From Tolypothrix sp. PCC 7910 (GTDB taxonomy: Bacteria; Cyanobacteriota; Cyanobacteriia; Cyanobacteriales; Nostocaceae), in the NCBI RefSeq assembly GCF_011769525.1, contig NZ_CP050440.1, forward strand, positions 5,271,501 to 5,335,500: a stretch of DNA of 64,000 nt, read 5' to 3'. Numbering within the stretch: the first letter of the stretch is position 1; each line of letters opens with the position of its first letter. Positions 1-8,777 of this stretch are shown here, piece after piece. Below the pieces are notes generated by a model. It did no database searches. It saw only the letters and a list, made by a program, of their open reading frames with translations, and was not told the origin of the DNA. A program made the translations under genes and the position numbers.

Positions 1-179
1 TCCTAAATACAGGGTGAGGAACGGCTAAAAGCAGCTGACGGCAAAGTTCGGCGCAGCAAGAGTTGTGGCTGATTTTAGAACATGGTAAATCCCCTGTGCC
101 ACTAGTCATGAGGTTGCTTTTGAAAAAACCGACACAATACCTTCCCTGTAACTTTTTCAGATTGCCTACAGTCATATAT

Positions 180-194
180 GTGAGCGGTGCTCAC
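180..194. promoter_or_regulatory. Perfect 6-bp inverted repeat before the HetZ-family gene
   Basis: GTGAGC and GCTCAC face each other across a 3-nt spacer and end one base before the AGGGAG ribosome-binding site of the next gene. It could be an operator, or an mRNA hairpin that modulates translation. Only the symmetry is seen; no regulator is implied by it. Confidence 0.3.
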
Positions 195-205
195 AGGGAG
201 TCTTG

Positions 206-1519
206 ATGATGAATACCAAAATGTTCACCAATCAAGAAACAACTCAGGTGCTGAAACGACATTGTTATAAGGTGCAATACCATTTCCTGGAAAAAGTTAT
301 GAAAGCTAACCTTGCTAATCTACCAACTTCTACATCCGCTTTTGACTTCCAAGCTGCAACTAACGAAGTAACAGCCAGTAACATTAATACTCTGATGCAA
401 CTGCTAGTTGAAGAAATCCAAGCCCAAGTAAAAGCTGCACCTGGGTGTGTGCAAGCGGTAGCAAAACGCATAGCAAAGGAAGTGGAACGCATTTGTGATA
501 AAAGCGCCCGCATCCAAACCTCCGGAGAAATCCAAGCTTGGCAGCTAACCTTAGCAAGACATCGTTTGCAAAAATGTCTGCGTTACTACCAACTGGGATC
601 ACGCAGAGGTCGGGTAGAATTACATAGCAGTCTCGGTGCTATGGTTTACCGTCATGTGACTATTTCCGGCTCAGATATGGGATTTCAGGGTCGTTACAAC
701 CTGATTGAAGATTTTCTGCAAGCCTTTTATATCGAAGCTATCAAAGCTTTCCGCCGGGAAAATGAACTAGCTGAAGATTACACCCCGCGCACTCAGTTAC
801 AATTAGCGGAATACATGGCATTTACAGAACAGTATGCCAAGCGCCGCATCAATTTACCTGGTAGTGCGAGTCAGCAGTTAATTATCTTACGCGCTCAAGG
901 TTTTGCTCGTCGCCAGCCTCAAGAAACTACTGTAGATATTGAAATGGCGGTAGAGTCTGCTAAGAGTGAAGAAGGCGAAGCCTACCAGCGTAACTCGGCT
1001 GTACAACAGCTGAGATCCCAGATGATCGCCCAAACCAACTTCGATCCCTCAGAAGAATCAGAACGCGATCGCGTTATTACTGAGTTAATTAATTATCTTG
1101 AATCTCAAGGTCAATCTGACTGTGTAGATTACCTCACCTTGAAATTACAAGACCTATCTGCACCCGAAATTGACCAAATTCTTGGTCTCACCAGCCGTCA
1201 GCGCGATTATCTGCAACAACGCTTTAAATATCATGTAGAAAAATTCGCCAAGCAACATCATTGGCAATTGGTACATCAATGGTTAGGTGCTGGTTTAGAG
1301 CATAGATTGGGCTTATCTGCTCAACAGTGGCAAACCTTTTTAGGTCTACTGACTGAACAGCAACAGCAAATTTTGCAGTTAAAAACAGCCAGACATAGCG
1401 ACCAAGCGATCGCTAAAACACTCAAATGTACCCCCAAACAGCTGCAAAAGCGTTGGACTCAACTGTTAGACCTAGCATGGGCTATCCGTAACGGCAATCT
1501 GGAAGTTCAAACAGGCTGA
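206..1519 (+). CDS. HetZ-family (HetZ-related) protein
   Basis: A soluble protein of about 437 residues with no signal peptide or membrane segment. It matches my memory of the HetZ family: the central block with YYQLGSRRGRVELHS, then YMAFTEQYAKRRI, and a C-terminal half with DCVDYLTLKLQDLS and LTSRQRDYLQQRFKYH, which looks like a sigma-factor-type helix-turn-helix. HetZ is a DNA-binding regulator of early heterocyst differentiation in Anabaena. Classical hetZ is followed by patU3; here a gap of more than 500 bp follows, so this is more likely a HetZ-related paralogue than hetZ itself. AGGGAG at 195-200 favours the ATG at 206 or 209 over the TTG at 203. The family call is good; a role in heterocyst formation is inference. 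Confidence 0.75.
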   Translation: MMNTKMFTNQETTQVLKRHCYKVQYHFLEKVMKANLANLPTSTSAFDFQAATNEVTASNINTLMQLLVEEIQAQVKAAPGCVQAVAKRIAKEVERICDKSARIQTSGEIQAWQLTLARHRLQKCLRYYQLGSRRGRVELHSSLGAMVYRHVTISGSDMGFQGRYNLIEDFLQAFYIEAIKAFRRENELAEDYTPRTQLQLAEYMAFTEQYAKRRINLPGSASQQLIILRAQGFARRQPQETTVDIEMAVESAKSEEGEAYQRNSAVQQLRSQMIAQTNFDPSEESERDRVITELINYLESQGQSDCVDYLTLKLQDLSAPEIDQILGLTSRQRDYLQQRFKYHVEKFAKQHHWQLVHQWLGAGLEHRLGLSAQQWQTFLGLLTEQQQQILQLKTARHSDQAIAKTLKCTPKQLQKRWTQLLDLAWAIRNGNLEVQTG

Positions 1520-2073
1520 TGAGGTGTGAGATTCAACTTTAAAATTCAAAATTCAAATGTACGAACTAGTACAGAAAGCCTGAATTATGAAAAGTAAAAA
1601 CTGAATCAAGATGCCCAAATTGTAGGCTGTTTCTAGATTTTCAATTTTATTTTGATTTTACCTGTCATTTATTAAGTAAGTGTTCAGGACATTTGCAAGT
1701 CGGCATTTTCAGATTTTCAGCTATCTTGTTTGTTATTTTTAAACAAACAGTTAATAATTTATTAAAGTCGCATTTTGACATTATTAAATATTATCAATTA
1801 ACCTCCATCCTCTCGCATAGCTGTAGAGAGAAATGGGGGTTAATTAATTTTGGATTTTGGATTTTATATTTTGGATTGATTTTTCCTAATATTTACAGTT
1901 CATGTAGGATGCGTTAGCGACAGCGTAACGCATCATTACCAAAGCTTTTCATGCGTTACTGAGATTTTTTCAGAAATCAAATCGGATTCCTATATTTACA
2001 GCTAAGTACTTTGAATTTATATGATTGGGCAGGGCAGAATACCCACCCTACAAGACTTTGCTAATTTTTACGT
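1520..2073. other. Intergenic stretch with no convincing gene
   Basis: AT-rich, low-complexity sequence separating a + strand gene from a convergent - strand gene. Open frames here have no recognisable protein character. The only structured parts are the palindromic repeat at 1908-1934 and a short GC-rich tract near 2030-2055 reading cagggcag...acccaccctac, which resembles common cyanobacterial intergenic repeats. Confidence 0.5.
1908..1934. repeat. Palindromic GATGCGTTA repeat, copy 1
   Basis: GATGCGTTA and TAACGCATC form a perfect 9-bp inverted repeat around a 9-nt loop. The same arms recur at 40556-40583, and related GTGCGTTACGGCGAT arms at 35566-35628. This is a dispersed small hairpin element. 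Confidence 0.7.
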
Positions 2074-3126
2074 TTATCCTAACCATTCGGGATTTTTAGC
2101 TGTGCTATCAAACTGACTACTAGTTTTAAAAAGTTCGTACTGACCTTTTGCTGCTACTTCACGAGTGCGATTTAGTAATTCTCTAACTTGTTCTTGGCTC
2201 ATGGGTTTAAAGGTACGTACTGCCTCGAATGCTTGGTTAAGAATTTCCATGCTTTCAATGCCAGTAATTACAGTTGATGTCGGTAAATTCATCGCATAGT
2301 GCAGGCATTCAATAGGCTTGACTGTGTTGCTCTTAAGAATTATTTGGTCGCCCATTGACTTCATTCCCAGTACACCAATGCCATCTTTTACCAGTCTGGG
2401 TAAAACTTGTTGTTCAAAACTGCGGAAATGAGCATCCATGACGTTTAATGGCATTTGCACTGTGTCAAAACGGAAGTTATTTTGAGCAGCAACGTCTAGC
2501 ATTCTCGAGTGGATTAACGGGTCTTTGTGTCCAGTAAAGCCGATGTAGCGAATTTTTCCGGCTTTTTGCGCTTCTAACACCGCTTCCATTGCACCTCCAG
2601 GAGCGAAGATGCGATCAGGATCTTCCATGCGGATGATTTCATGATGCTGTAGCAAATCAATCCGATCTGTCTGCAACCGTTTTAAAGAATCATTAATTTG
2701 CTTAGTAGCAGCATCCTTAGTACGTCCATCAATTTTAGTCATGAGAAAAACCTTTTGACGGTAACCGTCTTGGAGGGCTTTACCCATGCGAATTTCGCTA
2801 CCTCCGTTATGGTAATCCCAGCTGTTATCCATAAAATTGATGCCACGATCAATCGCAGTACGGACGAGACGGATACCTTCTTGCTCATCTTTGGGTCGCC
2901 CAATATGGTGACCGCCTAAGCCAATCACAGAAACTTTTTCTCCAGTGCGTCCCAAGGTTCTGTAGAGCATTTCGCCGCTTTTGGTTTGACTGGGAGCAGG
3001 TGTATTTTGGGCTGAGGCTTTTGAAAATAATGCTTCTCCACCTGCTAACCCAGCTGCAACCAAACCAGAAGTAGAAACTACTTTTAATAAATCCCGTCTG
3101 CTGATATCCACTATTTTCTTCCCCAA
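2074..3126 (-). CDS. Aldo/keto reductase with Tat signal
   Basis: A 350-residue protein. The N-terminus carries SRRDLLK at about residues 9-15, a hydrophobic Ala/Gly/Val stretch and an ASA site near residue 39, which is a twin-arginine export signal, so the enzyme probably acts outside the cytoplasm. The mature part is an aldo/keto reductase barrel: LGRTGEKVSVIGLGG at the start, the catalytic tetrad visible as D and Y in NSWDYHNG, K in LMTKIDGR and H in LLQHHE. It should reduce an aldehyde or ketone with NADPH; the substrate cannot be read. Most family members are cytosolic, so the Tat leader is the notable feature. It stands alone, convergent with the gene to its left. Confidence 0.85.
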   Translation of the reverse strand: MGKKIVDISRRDLLKVVSTSGLVAAGLAGGEALFSKASAQNTPAPSQTKSGEMLYRTLGRTGEKVSVIGLGGHHIGRPKDEQEGIRLVRTAIDRGINFMDNSWDYHNGGSEIRMGKALQDGYRQKVFLMTKIDGRTKDAATKQINDSLKRLQTDRIDLLQHHEIIRMEDPDRIFAPGGAMEAVLEAQKAGKIRYIGFTGHKDPLIHSRMLDVAAQNNFRFDTVQMPLNVMDAHFRSFEQQVLPRLVKDGIGVLGMKSMGDQIILKSNTVKPIECLHYAMNLPTSTVITGIESMEILNQAFEAVRTFKPMSQEQVRELLNRTREVAAKGQYELFKTSSQFDSTAKNPEWLG

Positions 3127-3369
3127 ACTCTTTAAAGCTCCCTCTCATAGCATCACACCCTACCAAACAGCGTGCATCTAACTGTTGAGAGAGAACAGCA
3201 GTTACGGAGAGGTATTTTTGCTCTCATAGACCCTTTAAAACGGCGTGGTGTCAGCGATGGTCATTAATGAAGCACTCACCGATATTGTGGATAGTTAAGG
3301 CGATCGCTCCTTGAGTTACTCTTTTTAGTAGTAGTAAACAAGGTTTTAAAACTAATCATTAGTAACTAT

Positions 3370-4818
3370 TCACAGCAATGGCATCAACAAACGAGATATT
3401 CTCACAGCTAACTTAAACCACAAAGGTTTTCTTTTATAGTCCGAAAAATCAACTGTAACAGAAACAGCTAAATCATCCTTTAACATTTTCTCTACACTGG
3501 TTACAAATTTGGGTGCAGCGACAAAACCCATGACTTCAAAATTAAGGAAAAATGAACGATTATCTAAGTTAACCGTTCCTACCCCTGCCATATCATCATC
3601 GATGAGGATGGTTTTCTGATGCATGAATCCATGTTTGTAGCGATAAAGTTTTATCCCAAATGCAGCCATTTCGTTATAGTAGGAAAAAGAACAGAGATAA
3701 ACAAATAAGTGATCGGGGCGATTTGGCAAGAGTATTCGCACATCGACACCGCGCATGGTAGCGAGTTTCAATGCTGTTAAAGTAGCCTCATCTGGGACAA
3801 AATAAGGAGTAGCAATCCATAGGCGATTTTGAGCTTCATTGATGGCATTGACAAAGAAAAGATTACAGGCTTTTAAATGATCTGCGGGGCCTGTGGGCAG
3901 TACAAATGCACTTTGATTCAGTTCGCGATTAGGTTTAATCTGCCAATTGACATCAAGTAGTTGGCGAGTTGCCCAGTACCAATCTTGCAGAAAAGATGCT
4001 TGTAGGCTTTGCACAGTCGGGCCTTCTAGCTTCATGTGAGTATCTCGCCAAGGACTGAGGCGAGGATTTTTTCCTAAATATTCGTCGCCAATATTTAAAC
4101 CACCAACAAAAGCTATTTCCCCATCTACTACTAAAATTTTGCGGTGATTGCGAAAGTTGAGTTGAAAGCGATTACCTTTACCTTTAGTGGTGTGAAAAGC
4201 ACTAACTTGGATACCGGATTTTCGTAGCGATTGAAGATAAGAACGAGATAATTTGTTAGAACCTATTTCATCGTAGAGAAAGTAAATATTAACTCCTTGC
4301 TGGGCTTTCGCAATTAATGCTTCTTTAAACTCGTGACCTGCTTGGTCATCATTAACGATGTAAGATTGCAGCAAAATATAATTAGTGGCGATGGCGATCG
4401 CACTCAACATGGCTTCATAAGTTTTCTTTCCATCAATCAGCAATTCGGCTGCGTTACCTGATGTAAAAGGAACTCCTGTAAATGTTTCGGCTAATGGCTG
4501 CAAAGTCGCTATTTTGTCTGATAGAGGGACTTTAAATTTGGCAATATCATTGTAGGTTTGACGAGCTAGCTTATGGTGCTGTGCATAAACTAAGCGCAAG
4601 GCTTCTCCATATCCATGAAATTTAGTTCTACCCAAAATCCAATACAAGGGAATAGCTAGCCAAGGAAAGGTTACTAAAGAAATTCCCCAAGCGATCGCTC
4701 CTTGAGAAGAACGGACATTCATCACTGCATGAGCTGCATGGGCGATTCCTAAAGCATGAACCACAACTGTAGCTGCACTAAAAAAAGTTATAGCACCAGT
4801 ATCTATAATCATTCCCAA
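3370..4818 (-). CDS. cls: Cardiolipin synthase-like phospholipase D protein
   Basis: A 482-residue membrane protein with two hydrophobic segments in the first 65 residues (the PLDc_N region, ending WILGRTKF) followed by two HKD motifs: HRKILVVDGE in the first half and HQKTILIDDD in the second, each followed by the usual G/N residues (GGLNIGDEY and GTVNLDNRS). The length and layout are those of bacterial cardiolipin synthases, which transfer phosphatidyl groups between phosphatidylglycerol molecules at the inner membrane. Cyanobacteria generally have little or no cardiolipin, so another phosphatidyl transfer or hydrolysis is possible. It lies 19 nt downstream of an endonuclease/exonuclease/phosphatase gene on the same strand and is probably co-transcribed with it. 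Confidence 0.8.
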   Translation of the reverse strand: MGMIIDTGAITFFSAATVVVHALGIAHAAHAVMNVRSSQGAIAWGISLVTFPWLAIPLYWILGRTKFHGYGEALRLVYAQHHKLARQTYNDIAKFKVPLSDKIATLQPLAETFTGVPFTSGNAAELLIDGKKTYEAMLSAIAIATNYILLQSYIVNDDQAGHEFKEALIAKAQQGVNIYFLYDEIGSNKLSRSYLQSLRKSGIQVSAFHTTKGKGNRFQLNFRNHRKILVVDGEIAFVGGLNIGDEYLGKNPRLSPWRDTHMKLEGPTVQSLQASFLQDWYWATRQLLDVNWQIKPNRELNQSAFVLPTGPADHLKACNLFFVNAINEAQNRLWIATPYFVPDEATLTALKLATMRGVDVRILLPNRPDHLFVYLCSFSYYNEMAAFGIKLYRYKHGFMHQKTILIDDDMAGVGTVNLDNRSFFLNFEVMGFVAAPKFVTSVEKMLKDDLAVSVTVDFSDYKRKPLWFKLAVRISRLLMPLL

Positions 4819-4837
4819 TTTATATTAAGTATTTTAA

Positions 4838-5680
4838 TTAATATTCAAGATTTATATAATTAAATTCTGCCAATAAGGGCTTGTGATCGGATGAATGAAT
4901 ATGTTCTAAAACTTTGGCACTGGTTTTTTGTTCATTGAGTCCTCGGTAAAATATATAGTCTAAAGGTGGTGATAACAAGAAGCGTTTAATTCTCTTACTT
5001 TGATGAGGTGCAAAAGCTACTGGCATTAATCCTAAGCGAGTAGCTAATTTATATAAAATTAATGCTCGTTTTCGACTCCAGGTGTTAAAGTCTCCGGCAA
5101 AGATTATTGGCCCTTGATGGGTAGATAGGGCGATTTCTAATTCATGTAGTTGAGTTTTAAACTTAGTAATATTTACAAAATTTATTAAATGACTATTGAT
5201 AGTTAAAAGGCTCTCTTGGTTATGAGATAGGGGATACTCTGTCATGAGGGAAACTTTAGGAGTTTTAATAATTGGTTCATAATGTTTTGTGATGATAGCT
5301 CTCTTTTTTAAAGGACTAATTTTAGCTGCTGTGAAAATTCCCGCGTAAGTTTGATGATGAGCATCAATAAAGTTAGGCGCAAAATTCCAACTCATATCTA
5401 TCAATTCTGCGACCTTCTCTGCATCTACATCTAGGCGGAATTCTTGTAAAAAAATTAGGTCTGGTTGATATTCCTCAAGAATATTGAAAAAATCCTGTAA
5501 CCAAGTTTTGTCATAATTTTTCTTGGCAATATTCCAGTTCAGTACTTTAATCGATTGCACATCTAGTGCTGTTTGAATAACATGGATGCTGTCAATCGTA
5601 GATTCTTGTGTTCGCAGAAATCTATGGGATGGGACAAATTTTCTGGCGAAAGTGCCTACGTGCTGTTTAATACTAGACAT
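4838..5680 (-). CDS. Endonuclease/exonuclease/phosphatase (EEP) family protein
   Basis: A 280-residue protein with the EEP fold motifs in order: NWNIAKKN near residue 48, LQEFRLD near 78, NSHLINF near 165, AGDFNTW near 195, LDYIFYRG near 238 and SSDHKPLLAEF near the C-terminus. These supply the metal-binding Asn and Glu and the catalytic His and Asp residues of Mg-dependent phosphodiesterases. The family spans nucleases, sphingomyelinases and inositol phosphatases; pairing with a phospholipase D-type gene 18-19 nt downstream suggests membrane phospholipid as a possible substrate, but that is inference. No clear signal peptide was seen. Confidence 0.8.
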   Translation of the reverse strand: MSSIKQHVGTFARKFVPSHRFLRTQESTIDSIHVIQTALDVQSIKVLNWNIAKKNYDKTWLQDFFNILEEYQPDLIFLQEFRLDVDAEKVAELIDMSWNFAPNFIDAHHQTYAGIFTAAKISPLKKRAIITKHYEPIIKTPKVSLMTEYPLSHNQESLLTINSHLINFVNITKFKTQLHELEIALSTHQGPIIFAGDFNTWSRKRALILYKLATRLGLMPVAFAPHQSKRIKRFLLSPPLDYIFYRGLNEQKTSAKVLEHIHSSDHKPLLAEFNYINLEY

Positions 5681-5737
5681 TATTAATACTTAATATGACT
5701 TTATCTAGCTTAACCATAGCTTGGGGTGTGGGGACTA

Positions 5738-6069
5738 GACTTCTTGCAGAAGTTGGGAAAAGGATAAGGGTAAAGGGGGAAAGGTTTTGTATGTTCTCCT
5801 TCCCCTTTAACCCAATACAGTTCAGTTGAAAAAATTAATTGATAACAAAACCAAAAAACTAGTTACTCAACAAACAACTGAACAATCATTTTGGAGGGGG
5901 TTTGGGGGACGCAACCGTCACCCAATCGGGGGTTTGGGGGAGAATCCCCCAATTATGCTAGCTTTTTTCCAAGTGACAAATTAATCACTAATGATCTTAT
6001 CTGAACTTTATTGCCCTTTAACCTTTCCCCTTTTTTCATCTCTTGGAAAAAGCACTTTTGCAAAAGGTC
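5738..6069. mobile_element. MITE with TA target duplication
   Basis: A non-coding 332-bp element. The left end reads GACTTCTTGCAGAAGT (5738-5753); the reverse complement of the right end reads GACCTTTTGCAAAAGT (6054-6069), so the arms match at 13 of 16 positions. Both ends are bordered by TA (5736-5737 and 6070-6071), the target duplication of IS630/Tc1-type transposases. The interior has runs of GGGGGTTTGGGGGA but no transposase, so it would depend on a transposase elsewhere in the genome. Confidence 0.6.
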
Positions 6070-6080
6070 TATTACTCCGG

Positions 6081-6110
6081 AAAAAATAAAAGCTCCCGTA
6101 TGAGGGGAGC
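6081..6110 (-). terminator. Rho-independent terminator of the glycosyltransferase
   Basis: Read on the - strand, GCTCCC, a short loop and GGGAGC are followed at once by TTTTATTTTTT. It lies about 80 nt past the glycosyltransferase stop codon and fits an intrinsic terminator for that gene. Confidence 0.8.
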
Positions 6111-6188
6111 AGATGTAGATTGATTATTTACTGTTTAGTTTGTACAAGTTTGAAGGCTAAGGAAGCATTTGCTGACAGAAATTTCTGA

Positions 6189-7280
6189 CTAGCGTTTTAA
6201 AGATGTGAGAGATTCTAAAGAGTTTCTGATCGCAGCATTGAACCAATGTCTGAAGTTGCGATCGCCAACGATTTTTTCGTAGACTGCTTCATAGCCATCA
6301 ACCATTTGGGTGACGCTAAATCTAGTCTCGACATGTTCGCGGCATTTTTGGCGACTGAGTTTCAAAGCTTTAGGAATCATATTTGCCATTTCATCGTAAC
6401 TTTGGCAAACATAACCAGTCTCGCCATTAGCAATTACTTCTGACACAGAACCCATATTCATGGCGATCACTGGTGTACCAGTCGCCATAGATTCAGCCAT
6501 CACCAACCCAAAGGGTTCGCACCAGGTGATAGGGAACAGGGTAACTGCTGCATTACCCAACAGTTCAGCTTTTTGTCCGTGATTAACTTCGCCTAAAAAT
6601 TCTATTTGCTTACCATCTATATGGGGAGCAACTTCTTCTTCAAAAAACTTTTTATCGACTACATCGACCTTACCAGCCATTTTTAAGCGCCAACCTGTCT
6701 TTTTGGCAATGGCGATCGCATGTTGTGGCCCTTTCTCTGGTGAGAAGCGTCCCAGGAACGCTAAATATGGTGGATCTTGAGGTTCAGCAAAAAATGGGAA
6801 TTTTTCGACGCTGATACCGTTATAAACGGTGGCAGCATAATTAAGATTTAACAACCGTTGAGCATCACTAATGCTGATGAATGGTTGCGTTTTGTATTGT
6901 CGAAATACTTTAGTATTGTCGTTGGTAAAGATACCATGCAAGGTATGCACTGTTGGAGTGGAAACAACACTCGCTAAAGGTAACGACCAAACGCCAACAT
7001 GGGAGTGGATAATATCGAACTCATCAGCGCGTTGAAACACTTCCCCAACATGCATGAGTTCATACATTATGGGTTCTTTAATGCTAGTATCCAAACGCAA
7101 AGCACGCGGACTTCCAGCTTCTAAACGAGCTAGAGTTTGAGAATCACCAGATGCAAATAGTGTCACTTCGTGACCTCTGCGTACTAGTTCATCGGTCAAA
7201 CGGCTCACTACAAGCTCTGTTCCACCGTAGGTTACAGGCGGAACTTGTTCCCACAGGGGTGCGATTTGTGCGATTTTCAT
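6189..7280 (-). CDS. Glycosyltransferase family 4 protein
   Basis: A GT-B fold enzyme of about 363 residues. The N-terminal acceptor domain begins MKIAQIAPLWEQVPP with the glycine-rich YGGTE loop and DELVRRGHEVTLFASGD. The C-terminal nucleotide-sugar domain has FLGRFSPEKGP, an EFLGEV block and the E-x7-E type motif in EPFGLVMAESMATGTPVIA. It probably transfers a hexose from a nucleotide sugar to a lipid, glycan or small acceptor. I start it at the ATG at 7280, where homologues typically begin, rather than at an upstream TTG that adds eight residues. It is a single-gene unit with its own terminator, away from the polysaccharide cluster at 50-57 kb. Confidence 0.85.
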   Translation of the reverse strand: MKIAQIAPLWEQVPPVTYGGTELVVSRLTDELVRRGHEVTLFASGDSQTLARLEAGSPRALRLDTSIKEPIMYELMHVGEVFQRADEFDIIHSHVGVWSLPLASVVSTPTVHTLHGIFTNDNTKVFRQYKTQPFISISDAQRLLNLNYAATVYNGISVEKFPFFAEPQDPPYLAFLGRFSPEKGPQHAIAIAKKTGWRLKMAGKVDVVDKKFFEEEVAPHIDGKQIEFLGEVNHGQKAELLGNAAVTLFPITWCEPFGLVMAESMATGTPVIAMNMGSVSEVIANGETGYVCQSYDEMANMIPKALKLSRQKCREHVETRFSVTQMVDGYEAVYEKIVGDRNFRHWFNAAIRNSLESLTSLKR

Positions 7281-7565
7281 AGCTGTATAAGGTTCTGAAG
7301 TCAAAAGTCCCTGTCACTTGGACTTGATTTGAGATATGGGAAGACAATTCTTCCTCGATATCTGCAATTGACTTTCACTTTGATTGCCGCGAACTTGGCA
7401 AATTGGGTGAGTAGAACCGAAAAACTCATCTCCAGTGAGTGTAATTTGAGTTCACGTTTTTAATCTGACAGACCAACGAATATTTATGCATCTGTCTAAA
7501 GGCAGTTGTTTTTTGGCATCTTACATGATAAGCAATCGGGGATTTTCAGCCCACGATTGCCCGAT

Positions 7566-8603
7566 TTATCGCCACGATAAATCCATGAAATTTGCTAGTT
7601 TATAAACGATTCGCGCCCCAACATTACCATCCCACTCAGCATCACCGACTTCGCAGATATCAAAGCCAATAATTTTTCTGCCACTCTTCACTAATTCGCG
7701 GAACAGGCAAAACGCTTGTTCTAACTCCAAGCCACCAGGAACCGGAGTTCCTGTACTTGGGCAGAGTTTAGGATCTAAACCATCAACATCAAAGCTGATG
7801 TGAACGCATTCCGGTAAATGGCTGACAATTTCTTGACACAAATCAATCCAAGTTGTTCCCGAATAGAGTTTTTGTTTGATGGCTGGGTCGTAATAGGCGA
7901 TGATGCGATCGCATGATTCGTCAATTATTTGCACTTCATCGTGGCAAATATCCCGCAAACCCACCTGCACTAACTTGGTAATCTGCGGTATTTTCATGGC
8001 GTTGAACATAATCGACGCATGAGAAAACTCAAATCCCTCGTATGCATCCCGTAAATCTGCGTGGGCATCTAGGTGTAAAATGCCATAATCAGGATACTTA
8101 GCTGCTAAAGCTTGAAAATATCCTAAAGGTGAACTGTGATCGCCACCAATTACCGCCACTCGCTTGCCATCATTAATTGCTTTTTGGCAATTTTCAAATA
8201 ACCATTGATTTACTTGTTGCGAAGCTTGATTAATTTCCGTAAGCACAGGTGTTAAATCTGGCGTATCTGTAAGTGCTTTTCCTAGGGCGAGGCGTTCGAT
8301 AATTTTTGCAGCTAAACCTCGATAATATTCATTCTTTTCTAAAATATCTTGGGGAATTTCCATCATAAAAATTCCCTGTTTCCAACCATCAGGGTTATCA
8401 AAATCAAATAAATCAAGTTGAGTGGAGGCATCCAAAATCTGCTGCGGGCCATTAGCGGTTCCTGCGCCATAAGAAACTGTGACTTCCCAAGGCACAGCAA
8501 ACACAATCAGGTTTGCAGACGCGTAATCGAAGGGTAAACCTAAGAGATTACCATTAATTTCACCTACGCCACTGGGATTGTAGTCTAAAAGGGGATTATT
8601 CAT
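7566..8603 (-). CDS. speB: Agmatinase / ureohydrolase family enzyme
   Basis: A ureohydrolase of about 345 residues that should cleave a guanidino compound to urea and an amine using two Mn ions. The metal ligands are visible in order: GGDHSSPLGYFQAL, LHLDAHADLRDAYEG and SFDVDGLDPKLCPSTG, followed by the PVPGGL loop. In cyanobacteria such genes are usually annotated agmatinase (agmatine to putrescine), but the family also includes arginases and guanidine hydrolases, and the substrate cannot be settled by motif. A longer reading from 8627 exists; the ATG at 8603 has an AGGTG ribosome-binding site and starts in the conserved region, so I prefer it. A weak inverted repeat overlaps the stop codon. 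Confidence 0.8.
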   Translation of the reverse strand: MNNPLLDYNPSGVGEINGNLLGLPFDYASANLIVFAVPWEVTVSYGAGTANGPQQILDASTQLDLFDFDNPDGWKQGIFMMEIPQDILEKNEYYRGLAAKIIERLALGKALTDTPDLTPVLTEINQASQQVNQWLFENCQKAINDGKRVAVIGGDHSSPLGYFQALAAKYPDYGILHLDAHADLRDAYEGFEFSHASIMFNAMKIPQITKLVQVGLRDICHDEVQIIDESCDRIIAYYDPAIKQKLYSGTTWIDLCQEIVSHLPECVHISFDVDGLDPKLCPSTGTPVPGGLELEQAFCLFRELVKSGRKIIGFDICEVGDAEWDGNVGARIVYKLANFMDLSWR

Positions 8604-8777
8604 AACACCTGATGATGCGAAAAACACTAATAACCATGTTAGGCATTGAGCTTTAATAGCTTAACGCTCTATAGATGGGTTTTCAATTCAGCCAAGAGAA
8701 TAGCAGGTAATATTTTTATCCACAGAAAGACAAATGACAACTCTAACTAGTGATCTTTAAATGCAGAGCCATACTTA

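Noticed and set aside
1693-1917. 74-codon + strand frame
   Set aside because: Low-complexity, aromatic-rich composition without ribosome-binding site, in AT-rich gap DNA.
7521-7567. Terminator after the agmatinase gene
   Set aside because: A 7-bp stem AATCGGG/CCCGATT is present, but it overlaps the stop codon, has a long loop and no T tract.
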